Assembly (NCBI RefSeq): GCF_050279675.1
Contig: NZ_JBNNUK010000023.1
Coordinates: 1 to 49,754 of the forward strand
Origin: Viridibacillus sp050279675
GTDB taxonomy: Bacteria; Bacillota; Bacilli; Bacillales_A; Planococcaceae
Length of the DNA stretch: 49,754 nt
Direction: 5' to 3'
Shown in pieces: positions 23,308-32,677 of this stretch. Made by a program: the position numbers and the translations under genes. The stretch's first letter is position 1. Every line of letters starts with the position of its first letter. A model generated the notes under the pieces. It was not told the origin of the DNA and made no database searches. It saw only the letters and a program-made list of their open reading frames with translations.

Positions 23308-24483
23308 ATGGAGCATAGTATTAATTTTGAAAAGAGAAGATTTTGGATTTTGGTAATTATGGTCTCCATTTCGGGATTCTCTCAAGGTATGTTATTGCCG
23401 CTTGTGTCGGTAATTTTTGAGCAGGATGGTGTTTCTTCTGCTTTGAATGGTTTGAATGCAACAGGTTTATATATTGGAACATTATTAATAGCTCCTTTTA
23501 TCGAACAACCGTTACGTAAATTTGGATATAAACCAATTATTGTGATAGGTGGAGCACTCGTCTTTTTATCTTTACTCATGTTTCCGTTATGGAAAAGTAT
23601 AACATTCTGGTTTATATTACGATTGCTGATTGGTATTGGGGATCACGCATTGCATTATGCAACACAAACGTGGATTACAAGTACGGCACCAGCAAATCGA
23701 CTTGGTAAAAGCATCGCAATTTATGGCTTATCATTTGGCCTCGGTTTTGCAGTCGGACCATTATTTGTACCATTGATGAATGTTTTCGAAGCACTACCAT
23801 TTATCGTGTCATCGGTTCTTTGTTTAGTAGCATGGTCACTTATTTTCTGTTTGAAAAATGAGCGTCCAGAGGCGATTCAAATGACAAGTGTAGATGAAAA
23901 AGCATGGGGACGTTATGCAGCGACCCTGAGATATGCTTGGGTAGCATTTTTACCACCATTTTGTTATGGCTTTTTAGAATCTTCATTAAATGCATTGTTC
24001 CCGGTTTATGCGCTACGACTATCATTTGATGTAGCAATGTTATCTTTTATTTTAGCAGCTTTCTCAGTGGGAGGGATTATTTCTCAAGTGCCATTAGGTA
24101 TGCTTGGAGATAAGATTGGACGTCGTAGAATCCTATTAATTGGCTTAGCTGGTGGGGGAACGACTTTCGGTATCGGCAGCTTTCTTGAGGGATCTGAAAT
24201 TTTGGTAGCTGTTGTCTTTTTAGGTGCAGGGTTATTTGCAGGTTCATTATTCTCATTAGGAATTACATATATGACAGATTTAACTCCAAAAGAATTGTTG
24301 CCAACTGGTAATTTACTATGCGGTATATTTTTTAGCTTAGGTAGCTTGAGTGGACCATTTTTAGGCGGCCTTTATTTACAATTTGTTACCCAATATAGCT
24401 TCCTTTTACTTGTATCAATCATGTTACTTAGTGTGTTTTTCATTTCTCTAATTGGTGGAAAAACTGTAAAGCGAGTTATATAG
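23308..24483 (+). CDS. MFS efflux transporter (YfkF-like)
   Basis: A 391-aa, twelve-span major facilitator. The loop 2-3 region reads PFIEQPLRKFGYKP, and loop 8-9 carries the MFS motif A equivalent GMLGDKIGRRRILL. Length and position between the yfkH-like gene and the pdaA region match B. subtilis YfkF, a putative drug exporter; substrate unknown. ATG 23308 has AAGGAGGAA; the longer frame from 23281 includes the binding site. Preceded by the terminator-bearing leader, so expression is probably conditional, unless the downstream promoter dominates. Confidence 0.85.
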   Translation: MEHSINFEKRRFWILVIMVSISGFSQGMLLPLVSVIFEQDGVSSALNGLNATGLYIGTLLIAPFIEQPLRKFGYKPIIVIGGALVFLSLLMFPLWKSITFWFILRLLIGIGDHALHYATQTWITSTAPANRLGKSIAIYGLSFGLGFAVGPLFVPLMNVFEALPFIVSSVLCLVAWSLIFCLKNERPEAIQMTSVDEKAWGRYAATLRYAWVAFLPPFCYGFLESSLNALFPVYALRLSFDVAMLSFILAAFSVGGIISQVPLGMLGDKIGRRRILLIGLAGGGTTFGIGSFLEGSEILVAVVFLGAGLFAGSLFSLGITYMTDLTPKELLPTGNLLCGIFFSLGSLSGPFLGGLYLQFVTQYSFLLLVSIMLLSVFFISLIGGKTVKRVI

Positions 24484-24489
24484 TTAAGG

Positions 24490-24523
24490 GTCTTTGTTAC
24501 TTTTTATGTAACAAAGACTTTTT
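24490..24523 (+). terminator. MFS gene terminator
   Basis: 11-bp stem GTCTTTGTTAC / GTAACAAAGAC, T-rich loop, then TTTTT. Confidence 0.85.
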
Positions 24524-24611
24524 AATTTGAAAAATTAAGAAAAAAATCAGATTTCCTTTAATCTTCCTTCATTTCTATTTGGTTTAATAGAAGTGAAAGG
24601 AGATGTTTCAA

Positions 24612-25499
24612 GTGAAGAAAAGAAAGTTGAAATTAAGAATAAAATTAGTGATGGTTCTATTAGTATTAGGTTTACTATGGATTGCTAATTTATTTATAGA
24701 TGAAAGGCAACAAGTAACACAGGCAGAACCGAGGCTATTTAGTGAAAACGCCATATTAGTTGATTTAAATAGCGGAAAGGTTTTGCTTGATAAACAAAGT
24801 GAAATGGAAATATATCCTGCATCTTTAACGAAAATGATGACAGCCATTGTAGCAATTGAGAACTTATATGATTTAGAACAACGAATCACAATCCCAAGTG
24901 TGATGTTTGATAAGATTCGTGCTGAAAATGCCTCGGTAGCAGGATTTGTAGCACAAGAGCAAGTGACAGTTCGTGATTTATTATACGGGAATATGTTACC
25001 TTCTGGAGCAGATGCGTCGATTAGCTTAGCTATTGCAGTTTCAGGCTCAGAGGAAGCTTTTGTAAAGTTAATGAATGACAAGGCGAAAAAGCTTGGTATG
25101 AATGATACGCATTTTATGAATGTTACAGGTTTACAAGATAATGAGCACTTTTCAACTGCTAAAGATTTATCGAAATTACTACGTTATGCTTTACAGGATG
25201 AAACATTCTATAAAGTGTTTACAGCAAAGCGCTATACTACTTCAGCAACAAATGTACATCCAGATGGCATTACTTTTTATAGCTCGATGTTTGAAAAGCT
25301 ACCCTCCACTACTATTGAAGGTGGAATGATTTTAGGTGGCAAAACAGGCTATACAGATAAAGCTGGGCTTTGTTTAGCAAGTTTAGCTGAGAAAGATGGT
25401 AAGCAGTATATATTCATTACAACGGGAGCACCTGGAGATCATGATACGGAGCAGTTTCATATGACTGATGCTTTGGCGGTCTATAATCAAATATTCTAA
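24612..25499 (+). CDS. S11 D-alanyl-D-alanine carboxypeptidase
   Basis: A 295-aa penicillin-binding protein. The N-terminus has a membrane anchor (LVMVLLVLGLLWIANLF). Active-site motifs: SLTK with the nucleophile at about S71, then LPSGADAS in the place of the SxN motif, and GGKTGYTDKAG (KTG). It trims the terminal D-Ala from peptidoglycan stem peptides outside the membrane. The SxN Asn is Ala here. The frame opens at ATG 24603, but AAAGGAG (24596-24602) touches it; GTG 24612 is at normal spacing. Confidence 0.87.
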   Translation: MKKRKLKLRIKLVMVLLVLGLLWIANLFIDERQQVTQAEPRLFSENAILVDLNSGKVLLDKQSEMEIYPASLTKMMTAIVAIENLYDLEQRITIPSVMFDKIRAENASVAGFVAQEQVTVRDLLYGNMLPSGADASISLAIAVSGSEEAFVKLMNDKAKKLGMNDTHFMNVTGLQDNEHFSTAKDLSKLLRYALQDETFYKVFTAKRYTTSATNVHPDGITFYSSMFEKLPSTTIEGGMILGGKTGYTDKAGLCLASLAEKDGKQYIFITTGAPGDHDTEQFHMTDALAVYNQIF

Positions 25500-25505
25500 T
25501 GATTT

Positions 25506-25535
25506 GGATTGTACTTTTGAGTGCGATCCTTTTTT
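25506..25535 (+). terminator. S11 peptidase gene terminator
   Basis: GGATTGTACT / AGTGCGATCC pair over 10 bp (two G-U) followed by TTTTTT. Confidence 0.75.
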
Positions 25536-25610
25536 CGTTGCGGCTGTGGTGTTGTCACTATATGATAAAGATAGTGAATAATTTGAATATAGTGGAAAAG
25601 GAAGTGTGTA

Positions 25611-26453
25611 ATGATAATTGAGAAAAGAGAAAAAGTATATTTCGAAAAGGTCTGGCAAGAAGGGATGAAAGATTGGTCTGGTAAGACGCCAGAGCGCATG
25701 GTCAATGATGCTTTAGAAGAGCAATTTTGGGCTCAATACATTCAAAAAAATGCGGATAAAGAGACAGATCCTTATGCAGAGGATATCTTTCAAAACATTG
25801 CAAAGTTCATTGACCACACTGATACGGTTCTAGAAATTGGACCTGGTTGGGGGAATTATACGTTTCCACTTGCAAACCACGTGGAGAAGCTAACTTGTGT
25901 AGATAGTTCTGCAAGTATGATACATTATTTGCAAAATAAATGTGCTACCGATAATTATAACAATATTTCCTTTATTCATGAGAAGTGGGAGGATAATAAG
26001 AAAACTGAGCAATATGATATTGTCTTTGGAATGAATTGTTTTTATCGCATATACGAAATAAAGAGAGCACTACAACAAATACATAATAGTGCCAAGAAGT
26101 TAGCCATCATTGGTGTGACTTTTGCACCGATGCGACCACATTATATAGATTTACAAAATAACTTCGGCTATTCGTTGAAGTACCCTAGAAGAGACTACAT
26201 AGATTTGATGAATATTCTTTATGAATTGGATATCCATGCAAATTGCCAGATAGTAGATTTGGAGAAAACGTATACGTATGATTCATACGACGAGATGATT
26301 GATGCCAACAGTGTGAAGCTATTGACACCAAATGTAGATCGATCGCAAGTTGAGGAAGCGGTGCAGAAGTATGTTGATTACAAAGAAGGTAAATATATTT
26401 ATAAACATCAGTTTAAAGCTGCTCTTTTGTATTGGAGTCCTAGTAGTCTATAA
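25611..26453 (+). CDS. class I SAM-dependent methyltransferase
   Basis: A 280-aa soluble protein. The SAM-binding motif I is VLEIGPGWGNYTFPLA (about residues 74-89), with acidic motif II LTCVDSSASMI and post-I region QYDIVFGMNCFYRI. The C-terminal third is unlike common rRNA or small-molecule methyltransferases I know, so no substrate is offered. RBS AAAGGAAG before ATG 25611. Single gene between two terminators. Confidence 0.8.
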   Translation: MIIEKREKVYFEKVWQEGMKDWSGKTPERMVNDALEEQFWAQYIQKNADKETDPYAEDIFQNIAKFIDHTDTVLEIGPGWGNYTFPLANHVEKLTCVDSSASMIHYLQNKCATDNYNNISFIHEKWEDNKKTEQYDIVFGMNCFYRIYEIKRALQQIHNSAKKLAIIGVTFAPMRPHYIDLQNNFGYSLKYPRRDYIDLMNILYELDIHANCQIVDLEKTYTYDSYDEMIDANSVKLLTPNVDRSQVEEAVQKYVDYKEGKYIYKHQFKAALLYWSPSSL

Positions 26454-26458
26454 AGAAG

Positions 26459-26492
26459 AAAGCCATCCTCATTAAATCGAGGACGGCTTTTG
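26459..26492. terminator. terminator shared by the methyltransferase and MCP genes
   Basis: AAAGCCATCCTC / GAGGACGGCTTT with one mismatch and an 8-nt loop; T-rich on both exits. Confidence 0.75.
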
Positions 26493-26497
26493 TTTGC

Positions 26498-28246
26498 TTA
26501 TTTTAGCTTGAATTGTGTAATTGATGATTTTAATGAATTAATTTCATTAGATAACTGAGTTGCAGATTTAGCAACAATATCCATGACATGTTGCTGTTCA
26601 TCAACCGAAGCAAATACTTCTGTTGAAGCTTTGGCATTATGATCACTTACTTCGGCAATGCTTTCAATCGCAAAAGTGAACATTTCCGTAGAAGCCATTA
26701 ATATATTAACGCTCTCTGTGACGTTTTCGATGGAGGTAATGATGGTACCTACATTCGTTTTAATATCTACAAATGACATTTCTGTATTTGAAACAGCTAT
26801 ATTTTGTTCTTTTACAATCAAAGATGTTTTGTCAATTTCTTGGTTTGCAAGTAAAGTTTCCTGTTCAATACCACGTAACGTTTCTTGAACACTTTCCGTG
26901 GATACTGCAGTCTGTTCAGCTAATTTTCTGACTTCGTTTGCTACAACAGCAAATCCTTTACCGTGTTCACCAGCTCTTGCAGCTTCAATGCTTGCATTAA
27001 GAGCTAGTAAATTTGTTTGGGCAGAGATTTGATTAATCGTTTGAATAATATTTTCAATATCTTTCATTTTCGAAGATAGGGATTGGAATACTTTTTGTAC
27101 ATGCTCCACTAGATCAGCTGATTTTGTCGATTTCTCTTTTAATAATTTTAAATTATTAAGCCCTTGTTCATTGGAGGTTTGCATCTGTTCTGAAGACTGT
27201 TGCATAAACTCATTTTTTTGATATAGATTTTTTATTTGTTCTGAGATACCAATAATGACTAGTTTTGTTTCCTCTGCATCTTTTGCTTGCTGTAATGATC
27301 CAGCTGAGACATCAGATACAGCACGTGTAATTTCTACTGTAGAAGCAGTAGCCTCTTCGGATACAGCAGTCAAGGTTGAAGAGGCGTCTTGTATATCATT
27401 TATTGTGGTATCTACTTCGCTTATTAATGTTTTTAGTTGTGTTACCATCACGTCAAAATGAGTATTTAATTGCCCTAACTCATCTCCGCGATTTACTTCA
27501 TGTAATTGAACAGTTAAGTCACCAGTAGAAATTTTCTTCACATTATTTGTTAGTTTTAAAATCGGGTTACCAAAATGTTTCGCTAATAAGTACATAATAA
27601 TAGTCGCGATGATAAGTGAGGCGATAAAGGCTAAACACATGACAATAAGTAAATTTTGTGCGGATGAGTTAAAGTCTTTTTTGTAGCTTCCAGCACTTAC
27701 AACCCAACCCCAGTGTGGGTCGATTTCAGCATATGTAATTTTTTCAGCAAGCTTCTTTTCATCATTAGGTAGATGGAATGGATACTGGACAAAACCACCA
27801 CCGGCTTTTGCGTTTTTAATAATTTTTTGGATAAAATATTGTCCACTACTATCTTTTAACTCCCACGATTGTTGATTTTCAATATTGGGATGGGCAAGCA
27901 TTAAGCCATCTTCTTGCAAAATGAAAATATAACCACTTTCTCCTAAGTCACCAGGATATGTAATCTCTCGATGTCCATCCTCTGTCTTTTTACCGATAAT
28001 TTGAACCTTAACAGCTTCTTGCGCATCTTCTAAGGCCAAGTTTCCTTTTTGTACTTCAGCATCTAGAGAAGCGATTAGCTGCATCGTCGTCTGGACACTG
28101 TTTTTAACAATCGTTTCACCTAATTTATCCATATTAGATTTTGCACTTTGATAACTGAAAAAACCAATAATAATACATGGTATTGCGACAAGAAGTAACG
28201 AATTTAACATGAGCTTCCATTGAATAGAGTTACGTATCCTTTGCAT
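26498..28246 (-). CDS. methyl-accepting chemotaxis protein with Cache sensor
   Basis: A 582-aa receptor. TM1 is at about residues 11-30. An extracellular single Cache-type sensor (about 31-190) includes GYIFILQEDGLMLAHPN and WGWVVSAGSYKKDF. TM2 is at about 197-222, then HAMP (to about 275) and the signalling domain with the conserved hairpin tip ISAQTNLLALNASIEAARAG. It signals to CheA/CheW, which are not in the window. Ligand unknown; Cache sensors of this kind often bind organic acids. No clear sigma-D promoter is seen upstream, unlike motAB. RBS AAGGAGGGGG. Confidence 0.9.
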   Translation of the reverse strand: MQRIRNSIQWKLMLNSLLLVAIPCIIIGFFSYQSAKSNMDKLGETIVKNSVQTTMQLIASLDAEVQKGNLALEDAQEAVKVQIIGKKTEDGHREITYPGDLGESGYIFILQEDGLMLAHPNIENQQSWELKDSSGQYFIQKIIKNAKAGGGFVQYPFHLPNDEKKLAEKITYAEIDPHWGWVVSAGSYKKDFNSSAQNLLIVMCLAFIASLIIATIIMYLLAKHFGNPILKLTNNVKKISTGDLTVQLHEVNRGDELGQLNTHFDVMVTQLKTLISEVDTTINDIQDASSTLTAVSEEATASTVEITRAVSDVSAGSLQQAKDAEETKLVIIGISEQIKNLYQKNEFMQQSSEQMQTSNEQGLNNLKLLKEKSTKSADLVEHVQKVFQSLSSKMKDIENIIQTINQISAQTNLLALNASIEAARAGEHGKGFAVVANEVRKLAEQTAVSTESVQETLRGIEQETLLANQEIDKTSLIVKEQNIAVSNTEMSFVDIKTNVGTIITSIENVTESVNILMASTEMFTFAIESIAEVSDHNAKASTEVFASVDEQQHVMDIVAKSATQLSNEINSLKSSITQFKLK

Positions 28247-28467
28247 TGAGCCCCCTCCTTCATTGTAAAAAATCTGTTAATTCTATTATGGATTCGTAAA
28301 CTATGATAATCAATGAGAAAAAATGCAGAAAAGTGTAATAATTTGTCGAAAAGTAGCTATAAATGTGTTATTTTAGTAAATTGGATTGTGCTATAAGTAG
28401 GGGGATGAGCTTTTTTTTATAAGAAGATTTAGGATTTTAAATCTACAGAAGGGATAATAAGTAATAA

Positions 28468-28504
28468 TAAAAAAGACTGAAGCCATAATAACTTCAATCT
28501 TTTT
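28468..28504 (-). terminator. rlmD terminator
   Basis: On the minus strand AAAGATTGAAG / CTTCAGTCTTT with a 9-nt loop and T-run, just past the stop at 28511. The 264-nt gap to 28247 otherwise shows only AT-rich DNA without a supported gene. Confidence 0.75.
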
Positions 28505-28510
28505 AATGGA

Positions 28511-29881
28511 TTATTTTAATGTTAATAATGTGACTGATTCAACATGCGCAGTTTGGGGAAACATGTCAATCGGTTGAATATATTGAATGTCATATACTTT
28601 TGTAAGCTCCTGTAAGTCTTTTGCTAAAGTAGATGGATTACAAGAAGTATAAACAAAGCGTTTTGGTTTAACTTGTAAAATTGTATTAAGAAGGCTTGGT
28701 GCAAGACCCGTTCTTGGAGGGTCTACTGTTAGTACATCTGGCGCGAATTTTTCTTTGCGCCATTTTGCTAACCATTCTTCAGCGGAGCCTGTCACGTATT
28801 TAACATGGTTAAAGCCATGCTTTTTGGCGTTTAGCTTAGCATCTTGAATACTTTCTGGAATAATATCCATCCCACGTACTTCTTTTGCGTCCTTTGCTAA
28901 CCAAAGACCGATTGTACCAACGCCACAATAAGCATCAACAACAGTTTCTTTGCCTGTTAATGCAGCTGCTTTTTTAATCTCATTATAGAGATGGACAGTT
29001 TGAGTAGGGTTAAGTTGGAAGAAGGCACGTGCTGATAAATCAAAAGCAAGTTCACCAAGTTCTTCATGAATCGTCTCTTTTCCAGCTAGTGTGTATGTCT
29101 CGTCACCAAAGATTAATGAGGTTTTTTCAGCATTGATATTTTGCACGATGGATACGACAGCTGGATCAATTTGTTTTAATTTTTCAACAAGCACTTCTTT
29201 TTTAGGGAAGTTTTTACGTGTCGTAATAAGCACGAGTTGTACTTCACCTGTTTTTATTCCAGTACGAACAACAATTGTACGTACAATTCCTTTTGAGCGA
29301 CCATCGTAAATAGGGATGTTAAGCTCATCTAAAATATGTTTTGTAGCCGTTGTGATTTTCGTTGTTGCAGGGTGTTGTACAACGCACTCTTCGATGTTCA
29401 ACAGTTTATGACTATTGGCAGAATACAAACCAGCAAGAACTTTATTGTCAGGCTTACGTACTTGGAATTGACTTTTGTTTCGGTAATGCCAAGGATCGTC
29501 CATGCCGATTGTAGGACGTACATCGATTTTGTTTGCTTGTGATTTTACATACTTTGTTAGAGCTTGAACGATGACATCTCGTTTTGCTGCTAGCTGTCCT
29601 TTGTATGTTATATGTTGTAATTGGCAACCTCCACATTCCTCATAAACTGGACATGGTGGTGTTTGTCGTATCGGTGATTTTTTGTGAATTTTTACAACTT
29701 CAGCTTCTGCAAAGTTACGGTTTACTTTCGTTACTTGTGCGGAGACGTCTTCACCAGGAAGTGCGCCTTTAACGAAAACAACGTTACGCTTATAGTAGCC
29801 GATTCCTTCACCATTAATGCCGAGCCTTTTAATTGTTATATTAAGTTTCTGTCCCATTTCCATAATTGATTGTTGCGTCAA
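28511..29881 (-). CDS. rlmD: 23S rRNA (uracil-C5)-methyltransferase, RlmD/RlmCD type
   Basis: A 456-aa TrmA-family enzyme. An N-terminal TRAM domain (about 10-70) is followed by cysteines CPVYEECGGCQLQH, likely an iron-sulfur site. The C-terminal SAM fold has DAYCGVGTIGLWLA, VDPPRTGL and the catalytic Cys in VYTSCNPSTLAKDL. It makes m5U in 23S rRNA; in Bacillus one such protein modifies both U747 and U1939. The start is TTG 29881 (weak AAAGGA upstream); ATG codons 6 or 8 codons later are alternatives. Gap to the upstream pdaA is 33 nt, so operonic. Confidence 0.88.
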   Translation of the reverse strand: MTQQSIMEMGQKLNITIKRLGINGEGIGYYKRNVVFVKGALPGEDVSAQVTKVNRNFAEAEVVKIHKKSPIRQTPPCPVYEECGGCQLQHITYKGQLAAKRDVIVQALTKYVKSQANKIDVRPTIGMDDPWHYRNKSQFQVRKPDNKVLAGLYSANSHKLLNIEECVVQHPATTKITTATKHILDELNIPIYDGRSKGIVRTIVVRTGIKTGEVQLVLITTRKNFPKKEVLVEKLKQIDPAVVSIVQNINAEKTSLIFGDETYTLAGKETIHEELGELAFDLSARAFFQLNPTQTVHLYNEIKKAAALTGKETVVDAYCGVGTIGLWLAKDAKEVRGMDIIPESIQDAKLNAKKHGFNHVKYVTGSAEEWLAKWRKEKFAPDVLTVDPPRTGLAPSLLNTILQVKPKRFVYTSCNPSTLAKDLQELTKVYDIQYIQPIDMFPQTAHVESVTLLTLK

Positions 29882-29914
29882 AAATTACACGTCCTTTTTC
29901 GCTATGTTCCTTCA

Positions 29915-30736
29915 TTATAACGAACGGTCGTGTGTTTTGAAAGAACCAGCTAATCCGGCTTGTTTGTTTACAAGATTATTAATGGAATCAAAGCGATAAC
30001 CTTTTTTGCGTGCAGCTTCGATGAATTTTGGTAAAGCTTCCGCATTATCAGGCGACACTGTATGCATGAGGACAATGGCACCAGGGTGTAGCTGTGACAT
30101 AAGGTTGTCGTATGCATATTTCCAGCCTTGAGGTTTGTCTGCAAGCCAGTCTTTAAAGGCAATTGACCAGAAGATATGTCGGTAGCCAGCATCATTACCT
30201 ACTTGCAGTAGTTTTTCGTTAAATGAACCTTCAGGTGGTCTAGCAAAAATAGTTCGTTCAACTTTTGTAATCTCTCTTAGTTTATCATCGAACTTCTTCC
30301 ATTCCTTTAATATTTCTTCTTCACTTAGTCTTGCCATATTCGGGTGACCATACGAGTGGTTACCAATATCATGACCTTCTTCAATCATGCGTTTAACAAG
30401 AGGGGTAGCGCTCGTTAAATAATGACCTGTCAGGAAAAATGTCGCTTGAATTTTTTCCTTTTTTAAAGTGTCAAGTATGCTTGCTGTATAGCCATTTTCA
30501 TAGCCATTATCAAAGGTTAGATAGATAACCTTTTCATCTGGACTTCCTTTATAAAGAGCTCCGTACTTTTCTAAGGTTTGATCAAATGCTGCACCAGCTT
30601 CTGGTTGTTGTTCGTTTTGAGCTTTTTTAAAACCCCAATGAAGCTCATCTGCAAAAGCGCTAAACGGATTGACTATGGCACCAATAAAAACAATAGCACT
30701 TGCTATGACAATTCCGAGCAAATGGTTTTTCCACAT
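29915..30736 (-). CDS. pdaA: peptidoglycan N-acetylmuramic acid deacetylase PdaA
   Basis: A 273-aa secreted NodB-fold enzyme. It has a signal peptide (HLLGIVIASAIVFIGAIVNPFSAFA) and family motifs YLTFDNGYENG (motif 1, the PdaA form of TFDDG), HDIGNHSYGHP (metal His pair), FARPPEGSF and HTVSPDNAEA. In B. subtilis PdaA deacetylates muramic acid to allow muramic delta-lactam formation in spore cortex, needed for germination. This fits the sspE gene nearby. The binding site GAAAGG lies in the 3' arm of a hairpin (30742-30772). Confidence 0.9.
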   Translation of the reverse strand: MWKNHLLGIVIASAIVFIGAIVNPFSAFADELHWGFKKAQNEQQPEAGAAFDQTLEKYGALYKGSPDEKVIYLTFDNGYENGYTASILDTLKKEKIQATFFLTGHYLTSATPLVKRMIEEGHDIGNHSYGHPNMARLSEEEILKEWKKFDDKLREITKVERTIFARPPEGSFNEKLLQVGNDAGYRHIFWSIAFKDWLADKPQGWKYAYDNLMSQLHPGAIVLMHTVSPDNAEALPKFIEAARKKGYRFDSINNLVNKQAGLAGSFKTHDRSL

Positions 30737-30772
30737 AAAAACGCAACCTTTCTATTTTTAATGTAGGTTGCG
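30737..30772 (-). terminator. hairpin between yfhF and pdaA
   Basis: On the minus strand CGCAACCT / AGGTTGCG with a loop of about 15 nt, then TTTTT immediately before the pdaA ATG. It reads as the yfhF terminator and also encloses the pdaA Shine-Dalgarno (GAAAGG). Confidence 0.65.
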
Positions 30773-30786
30773 CTAAGGGACGTTAT

Positions 30787-31686
30787 TTATGCGTACAAAT
30801 TTTCTAATGCAGCTTCTAATGTTGGATATTCAAAATGAAAGTTTTCTGTTAGTAAAACTTTTGGTAAAACCTGCTGTCCTTCTAAAACGAGATTACTTTT
30901 TTCACCTAATACAATTTTTAATAAAAATGAAGGAGTAGGAAACCAATGTGGTCTACCAAGAACGGAGGCAATTATTTCGCCTACTTGCTTCATCCTAATT
31001 GGATTAGGAGATGTTACATTAAAGGGTCCAACTATATGATTATTTTCTAATGCAAAACATAATGCAGATGCAACATCTTTTACATGTACCCAAGATACCC
31101 ACTGTGAACCAGATCCAACTGTACCACCTACAAAAAGTTTATATGGTAAAACCATTAGAGATAGTGCACCAGCATCTTTACCTAAGATGACACCGAAACG
31201 TGCTGTTGCTACACGAACTCCAAAGTTTTCGGCCTTTTTTGCTTCTTGCTCCCAGTGTCTGACGGTTTTACCTAAAAAGTCTTTTGCCACATGAGATGAG
31301 CCTTCGGTATAGGTTGCAGCTTTTGAAGATGGATAGATGCCAATTGCACTGGCATTGATTAGTACTTTAGGTTTCACATCAATTGTTTCAATTATACGTA
31401 GGACTTCTTTAGTGGCAGATATACGACTGTCGTAGATGTCCTTTTTCCGCTTTTCTGTCCATCTCCCATCATTTAAAGAAGTACCAGCTAGATTAATAAA
31501 GGCATCTATACTTTGTAAATGTGCTTCAGGCATTGCATTTTCTGTTAGCCATTGTATATAGTGAATACCATTTGCTTCATAGCTTTTTTTTCGCGTTAAG
31601 ATAAAAATGTCATGACCTTGATGCTGTAAAAGTTTTGTAAGCTCACGTCCTACTAAACCAGTGCCACCTGTAATTGCAATTTTCAT
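30787..31686 (-). CDS. yfhF: TIGR01777-type epimerase (YfhF)
   Basis: A 299-aa extended SDR with Rossmann start MKIAITGGTGLVGRELTKLL, INLAGTSLNDGRWT (typical of this family), INASAIGIYPSS, WEQEAKKAENFGVRVATARFGVILG and the C-terminal DUF1731 region (LGEKSNLVLEGQQVLPKVLL). Substrate unknown. It lies next to recX as in B. subtilis. ATG 31686 follows GGAGGGA; the longer frame from 31725 spans that site. Confidence 0.9.
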   Translation of the reverse strand: MKIAITGGTGLVGRELTKLLQHQGHDIFILTRKKSYEANGIHYIQWLTENAMPEAHLQSIDAFINLAGTSLNDGRWTEKRKKDIYDSRISATKEVLRIIETIDVKPKVLINASAIGIYPSSKAATYTEGSSHVAKDFLGKTVRHWEQEAKKAENFGVRVATARFGVILGKDAGALSLMVLPYKLFVGGTVGSGSQWVSWVHVKDVASALCFALENNHIVGPFNVTSPNPIRMKQVGEIIASVLGRPHWFPTPSFLLKIVLGEKSNLVLEGQQVLPKVLLTENFHFEYPTLEAALENLYA

Positions 31687-31867
31687 AATTTTGCCGTCCC
31701 TCCATGTAAGAATAGTTAGTGTCAAAACATGAACTTTTTGAATGCTCTAATCAAATCAAGTGTAATAGCTTTCCATACATATGTATGCTTTCATTATATG
31801 TAAGTATAGATGAAATGAAGGTAACTTAGAAAAGATGTATACTATATCTAAGTGAAGGAGTGTTTCG

Positions 31868-32677
31868 ATGACTCGAGTAATCACAAAAATAACGCGCCAA
31901 AAGAAAAACCAAGAGCGCTATAATATCTTTTTAAATGAAGAATACGCTTTTAGTGTTGATGAAACCATTTTAATTCAGTTTGGCCTGACAAAAGGTAAAG
32001 TGATTGAAGGGCTCGAGCTAGATGAGATTGCCTTTGATGATGAAATTCAAAGAGCGTATAATCGTGCACTAGGTTTTCTGAGTTATCAAATGCGCAGTGA
32101 ATATGAAGTAAGAAAGAAGCTTCTTGATTTAGAATTTGGAGAGGCTGTTATTCAAGAAGCTATTCAAAAATTAAATAAACATGGCTTTTTAAATGATGCC
32201 ACATATACAAAAGCACTTCTTGAAACGAAGAAGAAGACTGCTAAAAAAGGCCCTCGTGCAATTAGACAAGATATGCAGAAAAAAGGTATTGATAAAAAGT
32301 TACAAGAAGAAGTGCTAGAAACCTTTTCTGAGGAAGAGCAACTTAGTATTGCCTTGAAGTTAGGAGAGAAGGTAGCTTTTTCTGAACGACGTAAAACGCC
32401 GACTCAAGTAAAACAGAAAATTCAAGATAACTTAATGCGAAAAGGCTATTCCTTTGCGATAATAGAGCAAGTACTTGAACAAATTGAATTTTCACGAGAA
32501 GATGGTGAATGGCAACAAATGATTCAAGTGCAAGGGGACAAAGCATGGCGTAAATATGCTACGAAATATAGCGGATATGATTTGCATATGCGTGTAAAGC
32601 AAACTCTATATCAAAAAGGCTTTCCAGCTGATATTATAGAAACTTTCATAGAAGAGAAGGGGCAAGAAAATGGATAA
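31868..32677 (+). CDS. recX: recombination regulator RecX
   Basis: A 269-aa protein made of tandem three-helix RecX repeats (for example AYNRALGFLSYQMRSEYEVRKKLLDLEF and IRQDMQKKGIDKKLQEEVLETF). RecX binds RecA filaments and modulates recombination. Length matches the long Bacillus RecX (YfhG) rather than the short enterobacterial form. Overlaps yfhH by 8 nt. AAGGAG lies just before ATG 31868; a TATACT -10-like box lies at about 31839-31844. Confidence 0.92.
   Translation: MTRVITKITRQKKNQERYNIFLNEEYAFSVDETILIQFGLTKGKVIEGLELDEIAFDDEIQRAYNRALGFLSYQMRSEYEVRKKLLDLEFGEAVIQEAIQKLNKHGFLNDATYTKALLETKKKTAKKGPRAIRQDMQKKGIDKKLQEEVLETFSEEEQLSIALKLGEKVAFSERRKTPTQVKQKIQDNLMRKGYSFAIIEQVLEQIEFSREDGEWQQMIQVQGDKAWRKYATKYSGYDLHMRVKQTLYQKGFPADIIETFIEEKGQENG

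Noticed and set aside
28247..28510. Possible small gene or RNA between the MCP and rlmD genes
   Set aside because: Only AT-rich DNA with very short frames; apart from the rlmD terminator nothing is supported.
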